64,000 bases of DNA from Bacteroidota bacterium (GCA_013286235.1 JABDGE010000006.1:1-64000); one strand, 5' to 3'; counted from the first letter of the stretch, positions 50,832 through 61,463 are shown. Translations and numbers: made by a program. Notes: generated by a model from the letters alone, not told the origin.

Positions 50832-53800
50832 TTACAATTTTATGAAGGTGCTGGAACCCACTAAACTGTTATTGCTGCCGTTAATTACTTTGATGACATA
50901 TGTACCCGGCGACAAGTCGCTTACGCTTTGCTGCCAGGTTGGTTGTGTGGTTGAAGCTGTCCTTACTACAGATCCTGTCATGTTTACGATGGTGATATTG
51001 TAACCCGACGAATTGGTCGCGGCTAAAGTTTGACCACTTGTTATGGAACTGGTTTGCAGCGGCGATTGCGAGGTAACTGTAACGGTATTGGTTTGCTTGA
51101 TCGCCAGGTTTAACGTGGTGCTTGCCGGGTTAGGATAAACACTGATATTGCTTGCGGTAATGGTATTGGAGGTATTGGAATACATGATCGTTATGACACT
51201 GGAATAAGAAATAGTGCCATTCAGATCGGTAATTTGCAGACGATAGGAGTTGGCTCCTGTTACGGGGTTTTCATCCAGGTAGCCATATTTGCCAATCCCG
51301 CTTGAGGTCAATCCTTCGAGCGTGGTAAAGGTTGTGCCCCCATCGGTGCTTCTTTGCAAAGTGAAGGTGGTATAATTTTCTTCATTTTCAGTAGTCCATG
51401 CCACCTGTGAGCCGCCGCTTGCCTTTACAGCAGAAAAGCTTAGCAGGTGCACCATCAGGGCCGGGTCCTGGCGGAAAACCAGTTCAAAACGGTTGTCACC
51501 GTAAGTAGTGGTGTCGGCCTCGTTCACATCGAAAACGTAGGTCGTATTATTTTTTATATCGAGGGAATCCTTTTTCAGCTTATCCATCAGCCATATATCA
51601 TACAATTTTGGGATCGCATCCAACTGTGTACGTTGAAAAGTGAAAGTACCGGTGTAGGCTGCAGCAACGCTTAGCCTAACCACGTATGGTTTAAGCCCCG
51701 GTAACGGGAACGAATTGATAGCCAGTTTTACGCTGTCATCGGAAAAACTGGATAAGCCTTCGGCGGCGCCGTTACCTGCAATATATGGCGCGTCCTCGGT
51801 TGCGCTATAGTTGGCTGAAGCCGAAGAATTGAAAATTAACGCAATGTCGTCGTAGTTGACACTGTCGACGCTCAACTTTAAGCGCATCACCTGACTGCCG
51901 GGCGTTTGGGGCGATGGCGCGAGTGCCGCGATGCGCCTGGCCATCAGCAGGGTGCCGCCGGTGCTTAATTGAGTGGGAGCTTTAGCGTTTTCGGTAAATA
52001 TCAATTGCGGGTTGGCGGCATTGGCCTGCACAACGAATCCCTCCCCGCTCATTACATACCGGCTGCCATTGCCGGTTGCGGTCCCACCGGAAGAAGAAGT
52101 CGCCAGGAATGCATCGTATTGTTTGTTAACCGGATCGAACTCGTAAATCGTCGGGTTGATATTTGTACGGGTTATGCCGGTACCTGAATAGGCAGTACAC
52201 CAGTCGATGGTGCATGGGTAAGGATTGCCTACCATGTTATAACCGCGTACGGCATAGTTGGTCCCTGTGCCTGTGCCGGTATAGCCTAAATAAGATGAGC
52301 CTGGGCTGTACCAGTCTTTTACGGTTATGTTAAAAGTGTTTATGGTGCCTGAATTGGTTAGTATGACGTTTTCAGGCGCGATAAAAGGATTTGCTGTCCT
52401 GGATGTCCATTGGGTTGCAGCGCCCCGGAAAAAGAAGAATACGCCGGTCCCAACTGGCAGGCTATAGGTATTACCGTCGCTGCAGGTGATCGTACCAGTA
52501 CTTGTGGAACTGGTGATGTTGGTTATCCCCAAAAAGTTGCCCGATGTAAAAGTATGATTGCTTGGAGTAATGCTTTCGCGGTACACATAAACCGACGGGT
52601 TTCCGGCGCTGGTGCTGCCGCCGGTACAGCCGGTAATAAAGGCATTGGATGCGCTGTTGGCGCCGGTTGTTTGGCCGGCAGTTGTTCCCACGATGTAATT
52701 AAGGCCAAACACATTGTTACCGCTATAGGTGGTATTATAAACCGGCGAAGATATGATGCGGTAGTCGCGCTCTATCCATCGCTTGGTTGTATTGTTGTAC
52801 GTCGTGCTGCCCTGGTAGTACCGTTGAACCGTATAGCTGGCAGTGCCGCCTACGGATCCTGAAGTACCGATTGGGCCGATAGCAGCGCTGCCATAAGCGT
52901 CAGACATAAGCGTGAAGCTGTTCGCCGCCGTGCTGTTGTTGGTGATAGAAGCCTGGTAGCCGCTGGGATAAATAATAGAAGTTGAGCCCAGCACGAATAT
53001 GCCTGCGCCGGTATTGCTTACATAGGCGCCCTGGGCGCTTAAGGTGATTATGCAGGACGAATTGGAAAGACCTGCGGTAAACGTATTGGAGTTTGTTACA
53101 TACGACTGGTAGTTAGCACACGTAATGTTTGTAGTGGAGTCGGCCACCAGTGTGGCGAAGTTGGTAACATATTGCCCGTTGCCGCCGCCGGATGTAAAAT
53201 TAATGGTACTGCCGTTTAGCGTCATCGAACTGGTTGTTACCGCGGGGTTGGCGCCCGCGGCAGCGCCGTTGCTTAAGTACGAGCTTTGTCCTTCAACGGT
53301 ATAGGTAGAACCATGATCCGTCCATGTGCCCAGGTTCAGTATATAACTGCCCGAGGTATTCATGGTGAACGTACAAGTTTTAAACGTACCGCTTGGCTGG
53401 GTAGCAGTCGCCGGCGTCACGTTAAAAATTTTAATATAGTTGTCGTTTCCAAAAGTGAAGGTGGTAGACGTAGCTTTAAGTATTCCATTATTCGCAAAAT
53501 AGGCCATGGAACCCGACATGTTAACGGTGCTTGACGTTGCCGAAAATGTCGAGGTAATGCTGGTGTTGGTAAAGGATTCACTGGTGTTGCCTATTGTAAG
53601 TGTACACGACGATGCAATGGTAAAAGTGCCCGAGTTAGTAATATAAGCGCCTGAGCTCCCGCTGGTGAGGTTCACCGAGCCGCCGGTAAAGGTGAATGCG
53701 CCGGAGTTGCTGATGTAATCGTTAGTGCCGTTCAGGGTAAATGCGCAGGTAGCGCCTGTAACCGTGCCGCCATTGGTGAGTGAGCAATAATTCGCGAAAG

Positions 53801-54656
53801 AAATGCTTGAACTGGCATTGAAGTTCAGCGTGTTGCCCGAATTGACCACCAGGGTTGAGTACTGGTAAAAGGTCGACGATCCGCTTATTGATTCGGTGCC
53901 GGAGCCTGCGAATGTTAAACCGGAAACGCTGTAGTTGCCCACGGTTAAACCGCCGCCAACGGTAAGGGTGTAGCTGCTGCCAACAGTTACCGTTGGGGTC
54001 ACTGCGTTAGCTATAGTGCAGGCGCCGCTTAAAGTTATATTACCATTTTCGGTAAGGGTATTTGAGCTGTTAAGTGCCATGCTTGCTGCAGAGGTAGTCA
54101 GACTGCCCGCTATAGTGGCTGTGCCATTCACAGTGATCGCCCCGGTTAAGGTAGTACCTCCGTTTAATGTGGCAGTAGTGCCGGAAGCCATTGTTAACGA
54201 AGCTGCATTAATCGAACAGGTGCTGTTTGATGTCAGAGTAGAATTTGTATTTAAGGTGATGGCGCTCGTTCCGGTAACATCGCCGGGGCCGTCGAAATTG
54301 AGCGTCGCGGCTGAAGTTGTACCCACCGTAACTGAATTTGTGACCTTTAATGTCATGCCGGATGCAAAAGTTAATGTAACTGTCGCGCCGTTCGCGATAC
54401 TTAAACTGTAAATGGATCCTTGCGGCAGAGCTGCCACTGAAATAGCCGCACTGCCGTTTATGACTACAGCATCATTGGCTTCCAGGTTGCCGGGGTAAGA
54501 AAAATTGGTACCAAAGCCGGTGATATTCCAGTTGGCCGAATTATTCCAGTTGCCGGAGGTGCCCCCCACCCATGTGCAGGTAATTTGTGCTTTTGCGTTA
54601 TTAAAAGCAAAGAGCAAAATAACTAAGGATAAGCAAGTGCGTATTAGTGTTTTCAA
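50832..54656 (-). CDS. Large T9SS cargo protein with repetitive beta-helix-like N-terminal region
   Basis: 1274 aa; TCTWVGGTSGNWNNSANW start, repeated S/T/N-rich strands, SVYPNPASTTLNLAI...GSSTFIKL. Confidence 0.88.
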   Translation of the reverse strand: MKTLIRTCLSLVILLFAFNNAKAQITCTWVGGTSGNWNNSANWNITGFGTNFSYPGNLEANDAVVINGSAAISVAALPQGSIYSLSIANGATVTLTFASGMTLKVTNSVTVGTTSAATLNFDGPGDVTGTSAITLNTNSTLTSNSTCSINAASLTMASGTTATLNGGTTLTGAITVNGTATIAGSLTTSAASMALNSSNTLTENGNITLSGACTIANAVTPTVTVGSSYTLTVGGGLTVGNYSVSGLTFAGSGTESISGSSTFYQYSTLVVNSGNTLNFNASSSISFANYCSLTNGGTVTGATCAFTLNGTNDYISNSGAFTFTGGSVNLTSGSSGAYITNSGTFTIASSCTLTIGNTSESFTNTSITSTFSATSSTVNMSGSMAYFANNGILKATSTTFTFGNDNYIKIFNVTPATATQPSGTFKTCTFTMNTSGSYILNLGTWTDHGSTYTVEGQSSYLSNGAAAGANPAVTTSSMTLNGSTINFTSGGGNGQYVTNFATLVADSTTNITCANYQSYVTNSNTFTAGLSNSSCIITLSAQGAYVSNTGAGIFVLGSTSIIYPSGYQASITNNSTAANSFTLMSDAYGSAAIGPIGTSGSVGGTASYTVQRYYQGSTTYNNTTKRWIERDYRIISSPVYNTTYSGNNVFGLNYIVGTTAGQTTGANSASNAFITGCTGGSTSAGNPSVYVYRESITPSNHTFTSGNFLGITNITSSTSTGTITCSDGNTYSLPVGTGVFFFFRGAATQWTSRTANPFIAPENVILTNSGTINTFNITVKDWYSPGSSYLGYTGTGTGTNYAVRGYNMVGNPYPCTIDWCTAYSGTGITRTNINPTIYEFDPVNKQYDAFLATSSSGGTATGNGSRYVMSGEGFVVQANAANPQLIFTENAKAPTQLSTGGTLLMARRIAALAPSPQTPGSQVMRLKLSVDSVNYDDIALIFNSSASANYSATEDAPYIAGNGAAEGLSSFSDDSVKLAINSFPLPGLKPYVVRLSVAAAYTGTFTFQRTQLDAIPKLYDIWLMDKLKKDSLDIKNNTTYVFDVNEADTTTYGDNRFELVFRQDPALMVHLLSFSAVKASGGSQVAWTTENEENYTTFTLQRSTDGGTTFTTLEGLTSSGIGKYGYLDENPVTGANSYRLQITDLNGTISYSSVITIMYSNTSNTITASNISVYPNPASTTLNLAIKQTNTVTVTSQSPLQTSSITSGQTLAATNSSGYNITIVNMTGSVVRTASTTQPTWQQSVSDLSPGTYVIKVINGSNNSLVGSSTFIKL

Positions 54657-55131
54657 TGCTGTTGATTTTAAAATATTTACCTCAAATAAACATTCCGATA
54701 ATCCGGGTAATTAACTCTATTACAAAAGTTTTACAAAAAATCCGCAGTTATCAACACATGTTTTCAACAGCCTGTTAATAAAGGCTGCCTTCTAACAAAT
54801 AATTGGATAACGGTTCGCGGCTATTGGACCTTTATACGAGAGGCTATTCAGAAGGTTTCAAATTTTTTTAAGAAAAACGTTGATTAATAGCAAGTTGTCA
54901 CTTTTGTTAATTAGAAGGAAAAAAATGAATCATATTTAATTTTTATGACATATTTATTCCGATGGGTGGTGAAATAGTTTTTCTTTTTTTGCATATCGGG
55001 GTTTATTTTGCCGGATATTTTTTTCCGTAGCCGTATTTTTTGAGGAGTATAGGGTGTAAACCGGCTAAGAAGCGATGTCTGAAATATTATCGGTAAACTA
55101 AACAATGAGTATATTTAGTTAATAATGCGAA

Positions 55132-55169
55132 TCAGGAATCAATCCCGAATATACGGGATTGATTCCTGA
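55132..55169. repeat. Perfect 16-bp inverted repeat, 6-nt loop
   Basis: TCAGGAATCAATCCCG-AATATA-CGGGATTGATTCCTGA. Confidence 0.9.
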
Positions 55170-55266
55170 AGAATACGGATGAGATGGACAAATTGTCGAA
55201 AAGAGACAGAATTGGGCCGTTTGTATCTTTATTTAGCTGCAATTGGACGGATTTACCAGCTTATCC

Positions 55267-55331
55267 TGACTCTTGACTCTTAATTCTTGGTTCTTGGCTC
55301 TTGATTCTTGGCTCTTGATTCTTGCTCTCGA
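55267..55331. repeat. Degenerate tandem repeat TCTTGGCTCTTGATTC
   Basis: ctcttgactcttaattcttggttcttggctcttgattcttggctcttgattcttgctc. Confidence 0.8.
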
Positions 55332-55352
55332 CCCGGGCTAATTGTCAGGATG

Positions 55353-55559
55353 CTATTCTTCCTGGTACTCCAGCAAGTCGCCGGGTTGGCAGTTAAGGGC
55401 TTTGCAAATGGCATCGAGCGTACTGAACCGTATCGCTTTTGCCTTCCCGGTTTTGAGTATGGAGAGATTAGCCAACGTTAGATCAACTTTTTCGGAAAGT
55501 TCATTTAGTGACATTTTGCGTTTGGCCATCATCACATCAACGTTTACTATGATCGGCAT
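55353..55559 (-). CDS. Small Xre/YozG-type HTH regulator
   Basis: MMAKRKMSLNELSEKVDLTLANLSILKTGKAKAIRFSTLDAICKALNCQPGDLLEY. Confidence 0.9.
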   Translation of the reverse strand: MPIIVNVDVMMAKRKMSLNELSEKVDLTLANLSILKTGKAKAIRFSTLDAICKALNCQPGDLLEYQEE

Positions 55560-55561
55560 AA

Positions 55562-56098
55562 TTATACGGTTAAGTCGTTTTCTGTTTGTATTTCAATCCC
55601 CCTTTTAAATACCTGTGCAATGATAAAAAGCATTGCGCCCATCATTAAAAACACATCGGCCCCGCCAAAATATTTGTACATTAAGGGCAGCTTTACCCCT
55701 TGTTTAAGCAGCCATTCGCTGTATTGTGTCCCTAACCAGGAAAGCGTGCAAATAAACAAGGCCATATAAGCTATTTTGAAAATAAGCCGCCCTACTTCGC
55801 TGCTAAAAGGCTTTACCATATTCAGTGTTTTAAAGATCAATATGATCAGGTAAAACATATACGCTTTTATTGCGGCTACCAGGGCCATCAGCAACGCCAC
55901 CATTAAAAAAGCCCCGGTACTGAAAGCATATAAATTTGAAAAATCAATTTCGCCCCGTTGAAAATATTTTGAATCTACCGGGTTAATAAACAGGGTAAAA
56001 AAAGTATTGAATAAAAAGACACCTGCCTGGATACATAATAGAATAAAAAGTGTCCAGGCGATGACATTCAATATTTGCAGCATTTTTTTTGTTTCCAT
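55562..56098 (-). CDS. DUF2975 membrane protein
   Basis: Four TM, pairing with downstream small Xre regulator. Confidence 0.8.
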   Translation of the reverse strand: METKKMLQILNVIAWTLFILLCIQAGVFLFNTFFTLFINPVDSKYFQRGEIDFSNLYAFSTGAFLMVALLMALVAAIKAYMFYLIILIFKTLNMVKPFSSEVGRLIFKIAYMALFICTLSWLGTQYSEWLLKQGVKLPLMYKYFGGADVFLMMGAMLFIIAQVFKRGIEIQTENDLTV

Positions 56099-56393
56099 CT
56101 TGATTTGTTTTTGAATAATGGCGCAATAATAATAAATTTTTATTGATAAACAATAAATTTGTATTTTATTTGATAAATTATTCAGATACTCGAAAGGGAG
56201 TTGATTGTGACCCGCGGTGTAATTTCAATAAACATTTATCAATTGATGTTGAGTTAATCCGAAGGTTCAACAGAATCTTTTTAAAAGCGCCACAATTCAG
56301 CCGGATGGCATATTACCAACGTGTAGCTATTTGATTTTTTGAGAAATTTGGTACGAAACGCATTTTCGGGGTGAATAGCGTGTTTGCCGGTAA

Positions 56394-56756
56394 CTAAACA
56401 GGCTTCAATGCCAGTTCATTTACTAACTGCAACAGGTCGTACAGGTCAAAAGGCTTCGCTAAAAATGCATCGGCACAGCTTTCGGCGGCAATCTGTTCTA
56501 CTTTGAAGTTTGCTGAAAACATAATAACGGGATAGTGCTTAGTCAATTCGCCGGATTTGATCTCTAAACACAGATCACTGCCTAAGCCATTATCGAGCAG
56601 GTTATCTATTAAAATTAAGGTAGGGTTGATCTCCAAAACTTTGCTCAAAGGTATTTTGGTTTTAAAGGAAATTGGCTTAAAACCATCGTATTCAAATACC
56701 TCGCTGACTATCGCAAGGGTGTCAATATCGTTCTCGAATATGAGTACGGGTTTCAT
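56394..56756 (-). CDS. Stand-alone response regulator receiver domain
   Basis: LIFENDIDTL, LILIDNLL (phospho-Asp), MFSAN, FLAKPFD. Confidence 0.85.
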   Translation of the reverse strand: MKPVLIFENDIDTLAIVSEVFEYDGFKPISFKTKIPLSKVLEINPTLILIDNLLDNGLGSDLCLEIKSGELTKHYPVIMFSANFKVEQIAAESCADAFLAKPFDLYDLLQLVNELALKPV

Positions 56757-56930
56757 CAGTTTGCTTAATTAGACTATAAATGTAAGTATATTGATTTTGA
56801 ATTAATTGTAACATATTTAATATTATCCCGGTGGATCTTTGAATAAATGCCCCATGTGACCCTTTTTGACTGATTTAACTCTTGAAAAACTTTTTTTAAT
56901 TATAGGTGTAATTAGTTAAAAGTTTGGTCG

Positions 56931-57095
56931 GTGAAAAAGCGGACATTTGATTTGGAAACTCTTGTAAAGGAAGTGAACCAATTAAGAAAGCGCCATAAAA
57001 TTTTGGTCGATTATCAACGCATGGCATTGGACGATATCCGGAAGCTGGTTGAATTAGAGAAAAAGCGGCATTTTTATCCGGGCGATAAATCCTAA
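56931..57095 (+). CDS. Putative 54-aa charged helical protein (GTG start)
   Basis: VKKRTFDLETLVKEVNQLRKRHKILVDYQRMALDDIRKLVELEKKRHFYPGDKS*; below track length cutoff. Confidence 0.45.
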   Translation: MKKRTFDLETLVKEVNQLRKRHKILVDYQRMALDDIRKLVELEKKRHFYPGDKS

Positions 57096-57180
57096 GTTTC
57101 CCCAAAACGTTTCAGAGGCTGGAGAATCGCGTTTGATAATACCTCTGAAAAAAATAAATTTTTCCTCCGCGTCCCATCTG

Positions 57181-57202
57181 GTGGTTGTGTCCCCACAACC
57201 AC
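57181..57202. repeat. 9-bp hairpin GTGGTTGTG-TCCC-CACAACCAC
   Basis: Perfect inverted repeat, intergenic. Confidence 0.7.
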
Positions 57203-57343
57203 AATCCCTCACCCTTTTAGCCACATGCTTAAGCCAGCTGCAATCCTAAAAGCCTAAAAACGATTTCCTGACACTTAAACGGGTATTTACCGGAGTTTTA
57301 ATTAAAATACCTATATTTTCCCTGGTTATGTTTCCCCCTTTTT

Positions 57344-60300
57344 ATGAATAAACTTTACGCGGCGTTTTTAATCCAATGTTTACTGCTGTGCTTGTCGATG
57401 GGCGCTTTTGGCCAGCAAATACCCCGTGATGCCGCGAAAGAAAACGACCTGGCAATGTTCAGGTCAAAGGCCCAAAGCCTGTATCAATCCAATCATCAAA
57501 AAGCCCTTGCGCTGGCTAACATCTACCACTGGCCTTTAATAAAAAAGACAAAAAATGGCGGTATCGCCCTATTGGAGGGGGTAAACAGTTTGGGTTTTCC
57601 TATTTACTTAACCACCTTCGATAACATCATCGCCGCTGCCACCACCCAAACCAATACGGTAAATCCGGGCGGATCGCTTGGCCTTACGCTATCAGGCTCG
57701 AGCACCTTCCTTAACAATAAACTGGCCATTTTTGACGGCGGCGAGGTTTATGCACCCCACCAGGAATTTGCCGGCAAAACGATAACGCTTGAGGATAATG
57801 CGGCTTACATCGACCACGCCACCCACGTCGCGGGTACCATGATTGCCAAAGGCGTTTATCCGCCGGCAAAAGGCATGGCCTTCAACGCGGCAACGCTGCA
57901 TTCCTACTATTTTGATAACGACGTTACCAAGATGAGTGCTGCGGCTCCCGATTTGCTGCTGTCCAACCACTCCTACGGCGACGAAGCGGGCTGGAGCTTT
58001 GACGATACCCAAAACGTATGGGATTGGTTTGGCCTGCCCGGCGACACAGTGGATTATAATTTCGGTTTCTACGGCACGCGGACCCAGCAATGGGACCAGA
58101 TTGCGTATGATGCTCCTTATTACCTGATCGTAGAGTCGGCAGGCAATGCGCACGCTTATCCGGGGCCGGCAGTGGGAACGGATTATTACGGCTATGCTAA
58201 TGATACCAGCCAGAACCTGACTGACCTTGGCCCCCGGCCTGCCACTATCAGCAGCAATACCGGCTATGAAACCATCAGCACCACCGGAAATGCAAAAAAC
58301 ATCCTGACAGTCGGGGCGGTGAACCCCCTTCCGTACGGCCCGCCAAACGGGCAGGCGGTTTCGGTTGGCTATTTCAGCAGTTGGGGGCCTACCAATGATG
58401 GGCGCATAAAGCCTGATATCGTAGGCGATGGGGTGAATGTCACCTCCTGCGGCTCGGAAAGCCCCGCGACGTATATTACGCTATCGGGCACTTCGATGTC
58501 ATCGCCAAATGTTACCGGATCATTGTATTTGCTGCAGGAGTACTATGCGGAAAAGAATAACGGCGCTTTTATGCGCGCTGCGACCCTGAAAGGCCTGGCC
58601 TGTCACACCGCGCTGGATGCCGGCAACGTGGGCCCCGACTATGTATATGGCTGGGGTTTGCTCAACATGAAAAGCGCAGCCCAGGCGATAACCAATAACG
58701 GCACAAAAAGCCTGATCAAGGAAAATTCATTGGCGCAGGGGCAAACGCAAACGTTTAACGTGGTGGCATCGGGCGACGGGCCATTGTCGGCCACCATCTC
58801 CTGGACGGATCCGCCGGGAGCGGCAACGGCTGACGGAATTGTGGAAAGCCCGACACCTAAGCTGGTAAACGACCTTGACATCCGGGCGAGCGATGGGACC
58901 ACAACCTTTTATCCCTGGGTTTTGGATCCTTCGAACCCTTCGGCGCCCGCCATGACCGGCGATAATGTACTCGACAACATCGAACAGGTTTTAATACCGG
59001 GCGCGGTGCCGGGGAAGGCTTACACCTTAACCGTGACGCAGAAAGGAACGCTGCAATCGGGTCCGCAGGATTATTCGCTTATCGTTACCGGGGCAGGCGG
59101 AAGCGCTTATTGTGCATCGGCCCCGCTCTCGTCCGCCGACTCAAAAGTAAACAGCTTCAGTCTCTCCAACGTTACCTACACGGCGCCGGCGGGCTGCACA
59201 ACCTATACGGATAATACCGCGCTGACCATCCAATTGCAGCAGGGGCAAACTTATCCCTTGAATCTAACATTGGGCACCTGCGGGGCCAATGTTCCCGAAG
59301 CCGCTAAGGTTTACGTCGACTGGAACGGCGATGGCGTGTTTGAAGCGAATGAACTAGTGGCAACAACGAATGTGATCACCGGTACCGGGAACTATTCTAC
59401 CAATATTACAATCCCAACAACCGTAGTGCCGGGGAATTATAGCCGCTTGCGCGTGGTGTTAGTCGAAACCGGCGACGTTTCGACCATACAGCCCTGCGGC
59501 TCGTACGGCGAGGGTGAGACCCAGGACTACCGGGTGCAGTTTGTTGAAACCACAACGGACGCGGGTATAGTCGCTATAACTTATCCCGATTCCACAGGTA
59601 CATGCCCCGGACCTTCGCAGGTGACAGTAACGATTAAAAATTTTGGCAGCCAGCCCATCAGCAATATACCGGTTAACGTGACCATTACAGCTCCGGGAAA
59701 TATCGTTACCAGTTTGAATCAAACTTATGTGCCTACGCTGCAGCCCCTTGACCAGGAGCAGTTTACCCTGAACGGCACCTTCAATGCCGTAGCGGGCGGC
59801 GTCTACACCATCACCGCGGCAACGGAACTGGCCAATGACCCGATTACCTCCAATAACGCGCAATCCGATACTATCACGGTAAATACGCCGCCTGTGCCTT
59901 CCGGCTTGCTGGCTTACTATTGCACGAACACCAAAAATTACCAGCTTTCGGGTACCGGCGACGGAGAAATGCTCTGGTATCAAAATAATACCGACACTAT
60001 TCCTTTCGCCTTTGGCACGCCCGTGTTATCTACCGAGGCGCCGGTGAACAATACGTATTACGCAGGCCTAAATGATTTCCAGGGCAGCGTTGGCCCGAAT
60101 ACCAAGTATGTATTCGGTGGGGGAGGGTATAACCAATTTACGCCTTATGTGAATGTGAGCACGCGGATACCTATCATCATCAAAAGCGCCAGGATGTACA
60201 TCGGCAATTCGGGGCAAATCACGTTTAACGTTACCAATGCCAATGGCGAGGTGGTATCAAGCGCTACCATAAACGCCATAGCCACGCGCACTACACCAGG

Positions 60301-61078
60301 CCCCGGCGCGCAGCCCGACGATCCCAACGACCCGGGAGTTGTGTATCCGCTTAACCTGTTGCTGCCTGCCGCCGGTGCCTACACCATCAGTACCATTTAC
60401 GATGCCAATGTGACCATATACCGCAGCGATACACTTGTTACGGGGTATCCATTCAGGATCGGGGATGTTTTTAGTATAGAGGGGAACGACGCCACTTCAA
60501 CAACAGACACCGCTTATTACAAAGGTTTTTACTATTATTTGTATGATCTCCAGTTGCAAAGCCCCGGCTGCGCTTCGACAGCCAAAACGGCGGTAACGCT
60601 TTCCACGCCGGTGATCACCCAAAACGGAACGATTTTGAACTCCAGCTTTTCCACGGGTAACCAATGGTATCTTGATGGAAAAGCCATAACCGGCGCAACC
60701 GGCCCAAGTTACACCCCCACGCAAAGCGGGAACTACACAGTGGGTATCACATTAAGCAGCGGCTGCCAGCTCCTGTCGGCCGTTTTTACTGATGTAGTCA
60801 CCACCCCCGGCAATGGCAACAGCGACATCGGCCTGGTGATTTACCCCGTGCCCGCGAGCAGCCAGTTGAATGTTATTTTTGCCGCAGCGTCCAGCGCCAG
60901 TTTGAACATGTCGCTCATAGACGCTACCGGGCGCTATGTTTATTCAGGCCAGCAGACCGTTTCGGCAGGCAATGTGAGCACCGGCATCGATGTAAGCAGT
61001 GTGCCGCCGGGTACCTATGTTTTTAAATTGCTTTTAGGAACGAAAGCGTATTATAATAAGGTGGTGGTGATTAGGTGA
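57344..61078 (+). CDS. T9SS-secreted S8 subtilisin-like serine peptidase with GEVED-like domain
   Basis: DxG LAIFDGGEV, HATHVAGTM, SGTSMSSPNVTG; VYVDWNGDGVFEANELV...GEGETQDYRV; VIYPVPASSQLNVIF sorting domain. Confidence 0.92.
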   Translation: MNKLYAAFLIQCLLLCLSMGAFGQQIPRDAAKENDLAMFRSKAQSLYQSNHQKALALANIYHWPLIKKTKNGGIALLEGVNSLGFPIYLTTFDNIIAAATTQTNTVNPGGSLGLTLSGSSTFLNNKLAIFDGGEVYAPHQEFAGKTITLEDNAAYIDHATHVAGTMIAKGVYPPAKGMAFNAATLHSYYFDNDVTKMSAAAPDLLLSNHSYGDEAGWSFDDTQNVWDWFGLPGDTVDYNFGFYGTRTQQWDQIAYDAPYYLIVESAGNAHAYPGPAVGTDYYGYANDTSQNLTDLGPRPATISSNTGYETISTTGNAKNILTVGAVNPLPYGPPNGQAVSVGYFSSWGPTNDGRIKPDIVGDGVNVTSCGSESPATYITLSGTSMSSPNVTGSLYLLQEYYAEKNNGAFMRAATLKGLACHTALDAGNVGPDYVYGWGLLNMKSAAQAITNNGTKSLIKENSLAQGQTQTFNVVASGDGPLSATISWTDPPGAATADGIVESPTPKLVNDLDIRASDGTTTFYPWVLDPSNPSAPAMTGDNVLDNIEQVLIPGAVPGKAYTLTVTQKGTLQSGPQDYSLIVTGAGGSAYCASAPLSSADSKVNSFSLSNVTYTAPAGCTTYTDNTALTIQLQQGQTYPLNLTLGTCGANVPEAAKVYVDWNGDGVFEANELVATTNVITGTGNYSTNITIPTTVVPGNYSRLRVVLVETGDVSTIQPCGSYGEGETQDYRVQFVETTTDAGIVAITYPDSTGTCPGPSQVTVTIKNFGSQPISNIPVNVTITAPGNIVTSLNQTYVPTLQPLDQEQFTLNGTFNAVAGGVYTITAATELANDPITSNNAQSDTITVNTPPVPSGLLAYYCTNTKNYQLSGTGDGEMLWYQNNTDTIPFAFGTPVLSTEAPVNNTYYAGLNDFQGSVGPNTKYVFGGGGYNQFTPYVNVSTRIPIIIKSARMYIGNSGQITFNVTNANGEVVSSATINAIATRTTPGPGAQPDDPNDPGVVYPLNLLLPAAGAYTISTIYDANVTIYRSDTLVTGYPFRIGDVFSIEGNDATSTTDTAYYKGFYYYLYDLQLQSPGCASTAKTAVTLSTPVITQNGTILNSSFSTGNQWYLDGKAITGATGPSYTPTQSGNYTVGITLSSGCQLLSAVFTDVVTTPGNGNSDIGLVIYPVPASSQLNVIFAAASSASLNMSLIDATGRYVYSGQQTVSAGNVSTGIDVSSVPPGTYVFKLLLGTKAYYNKVVVIR

Positions 61079-61099
61079 GATATGAGATGTGAGAAGATG
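61073..61099. repeat. TGAGATATGAGATGTGAGA repeat
   Basis: Same unit as at 37641..37724. Confidence 0.55.
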
Positions 61100-61100
61100 G

Positions 61101-61463
61101 TTAAAAGATCAGTAATAAAATAATTGCAACCAGCGCAGGCAAAGCCTGGATAAAAAATATCCGTTTGCTCACCGTTGCCGCACCATAAACGCCGGCGATT
61201 GCTACGCAGGCCAAAAAGAATAAGCTTACATTATGTTGCCATAGCGGATCGGTGATCAGCAGGCCCCAAAACAGGCCGGCGGCCAGGAATCCATTGTACA
61301 ACCCCTGGTTAGCGGCCATCGTTTTCGTACTCTTAAACAGCTCAGGTGGGATAGTTTTAAAGACCTTCGGACCTTTTGTCGTCCATGCAAACATTTCGAG
61401 GTACAAAAAATAAAGGTGAAGAACAGCAACCAGGCCGGTCAAAATTTTTATAAGCAATTCCAT
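61101..61463 (-). CDS. DUF1304 membrane protein
   Basis: AVLHLYFLYLEMFAWTTKGPKVF, NQGLYNGFLAAGL. Confidence 0.9.
   Translation of the reverse strand: MELLIKILTGLVAVLHLYFLYLEMFAWTTKGPKVFKTIPPELFKSTKTMAANQGLYNGFLAAGLFWGLLITDPLWQHNVSLFFLACVAIAGVYGAATVSKRIFFIQALPALVAIILLLIF

Noticed and set aside
54735-54770. DnaA-box-like TTATCAACA near 54.75 kb
   Set aside because: Single imperfect match to TTATCCACA, no cluster, no dnaA/dnaN context.
56896-57105. 69-aa minus-strand ORF
   Set aside because: Antisense to the more plausible 54-aa plus-strand ORF; composition looks non-coding.
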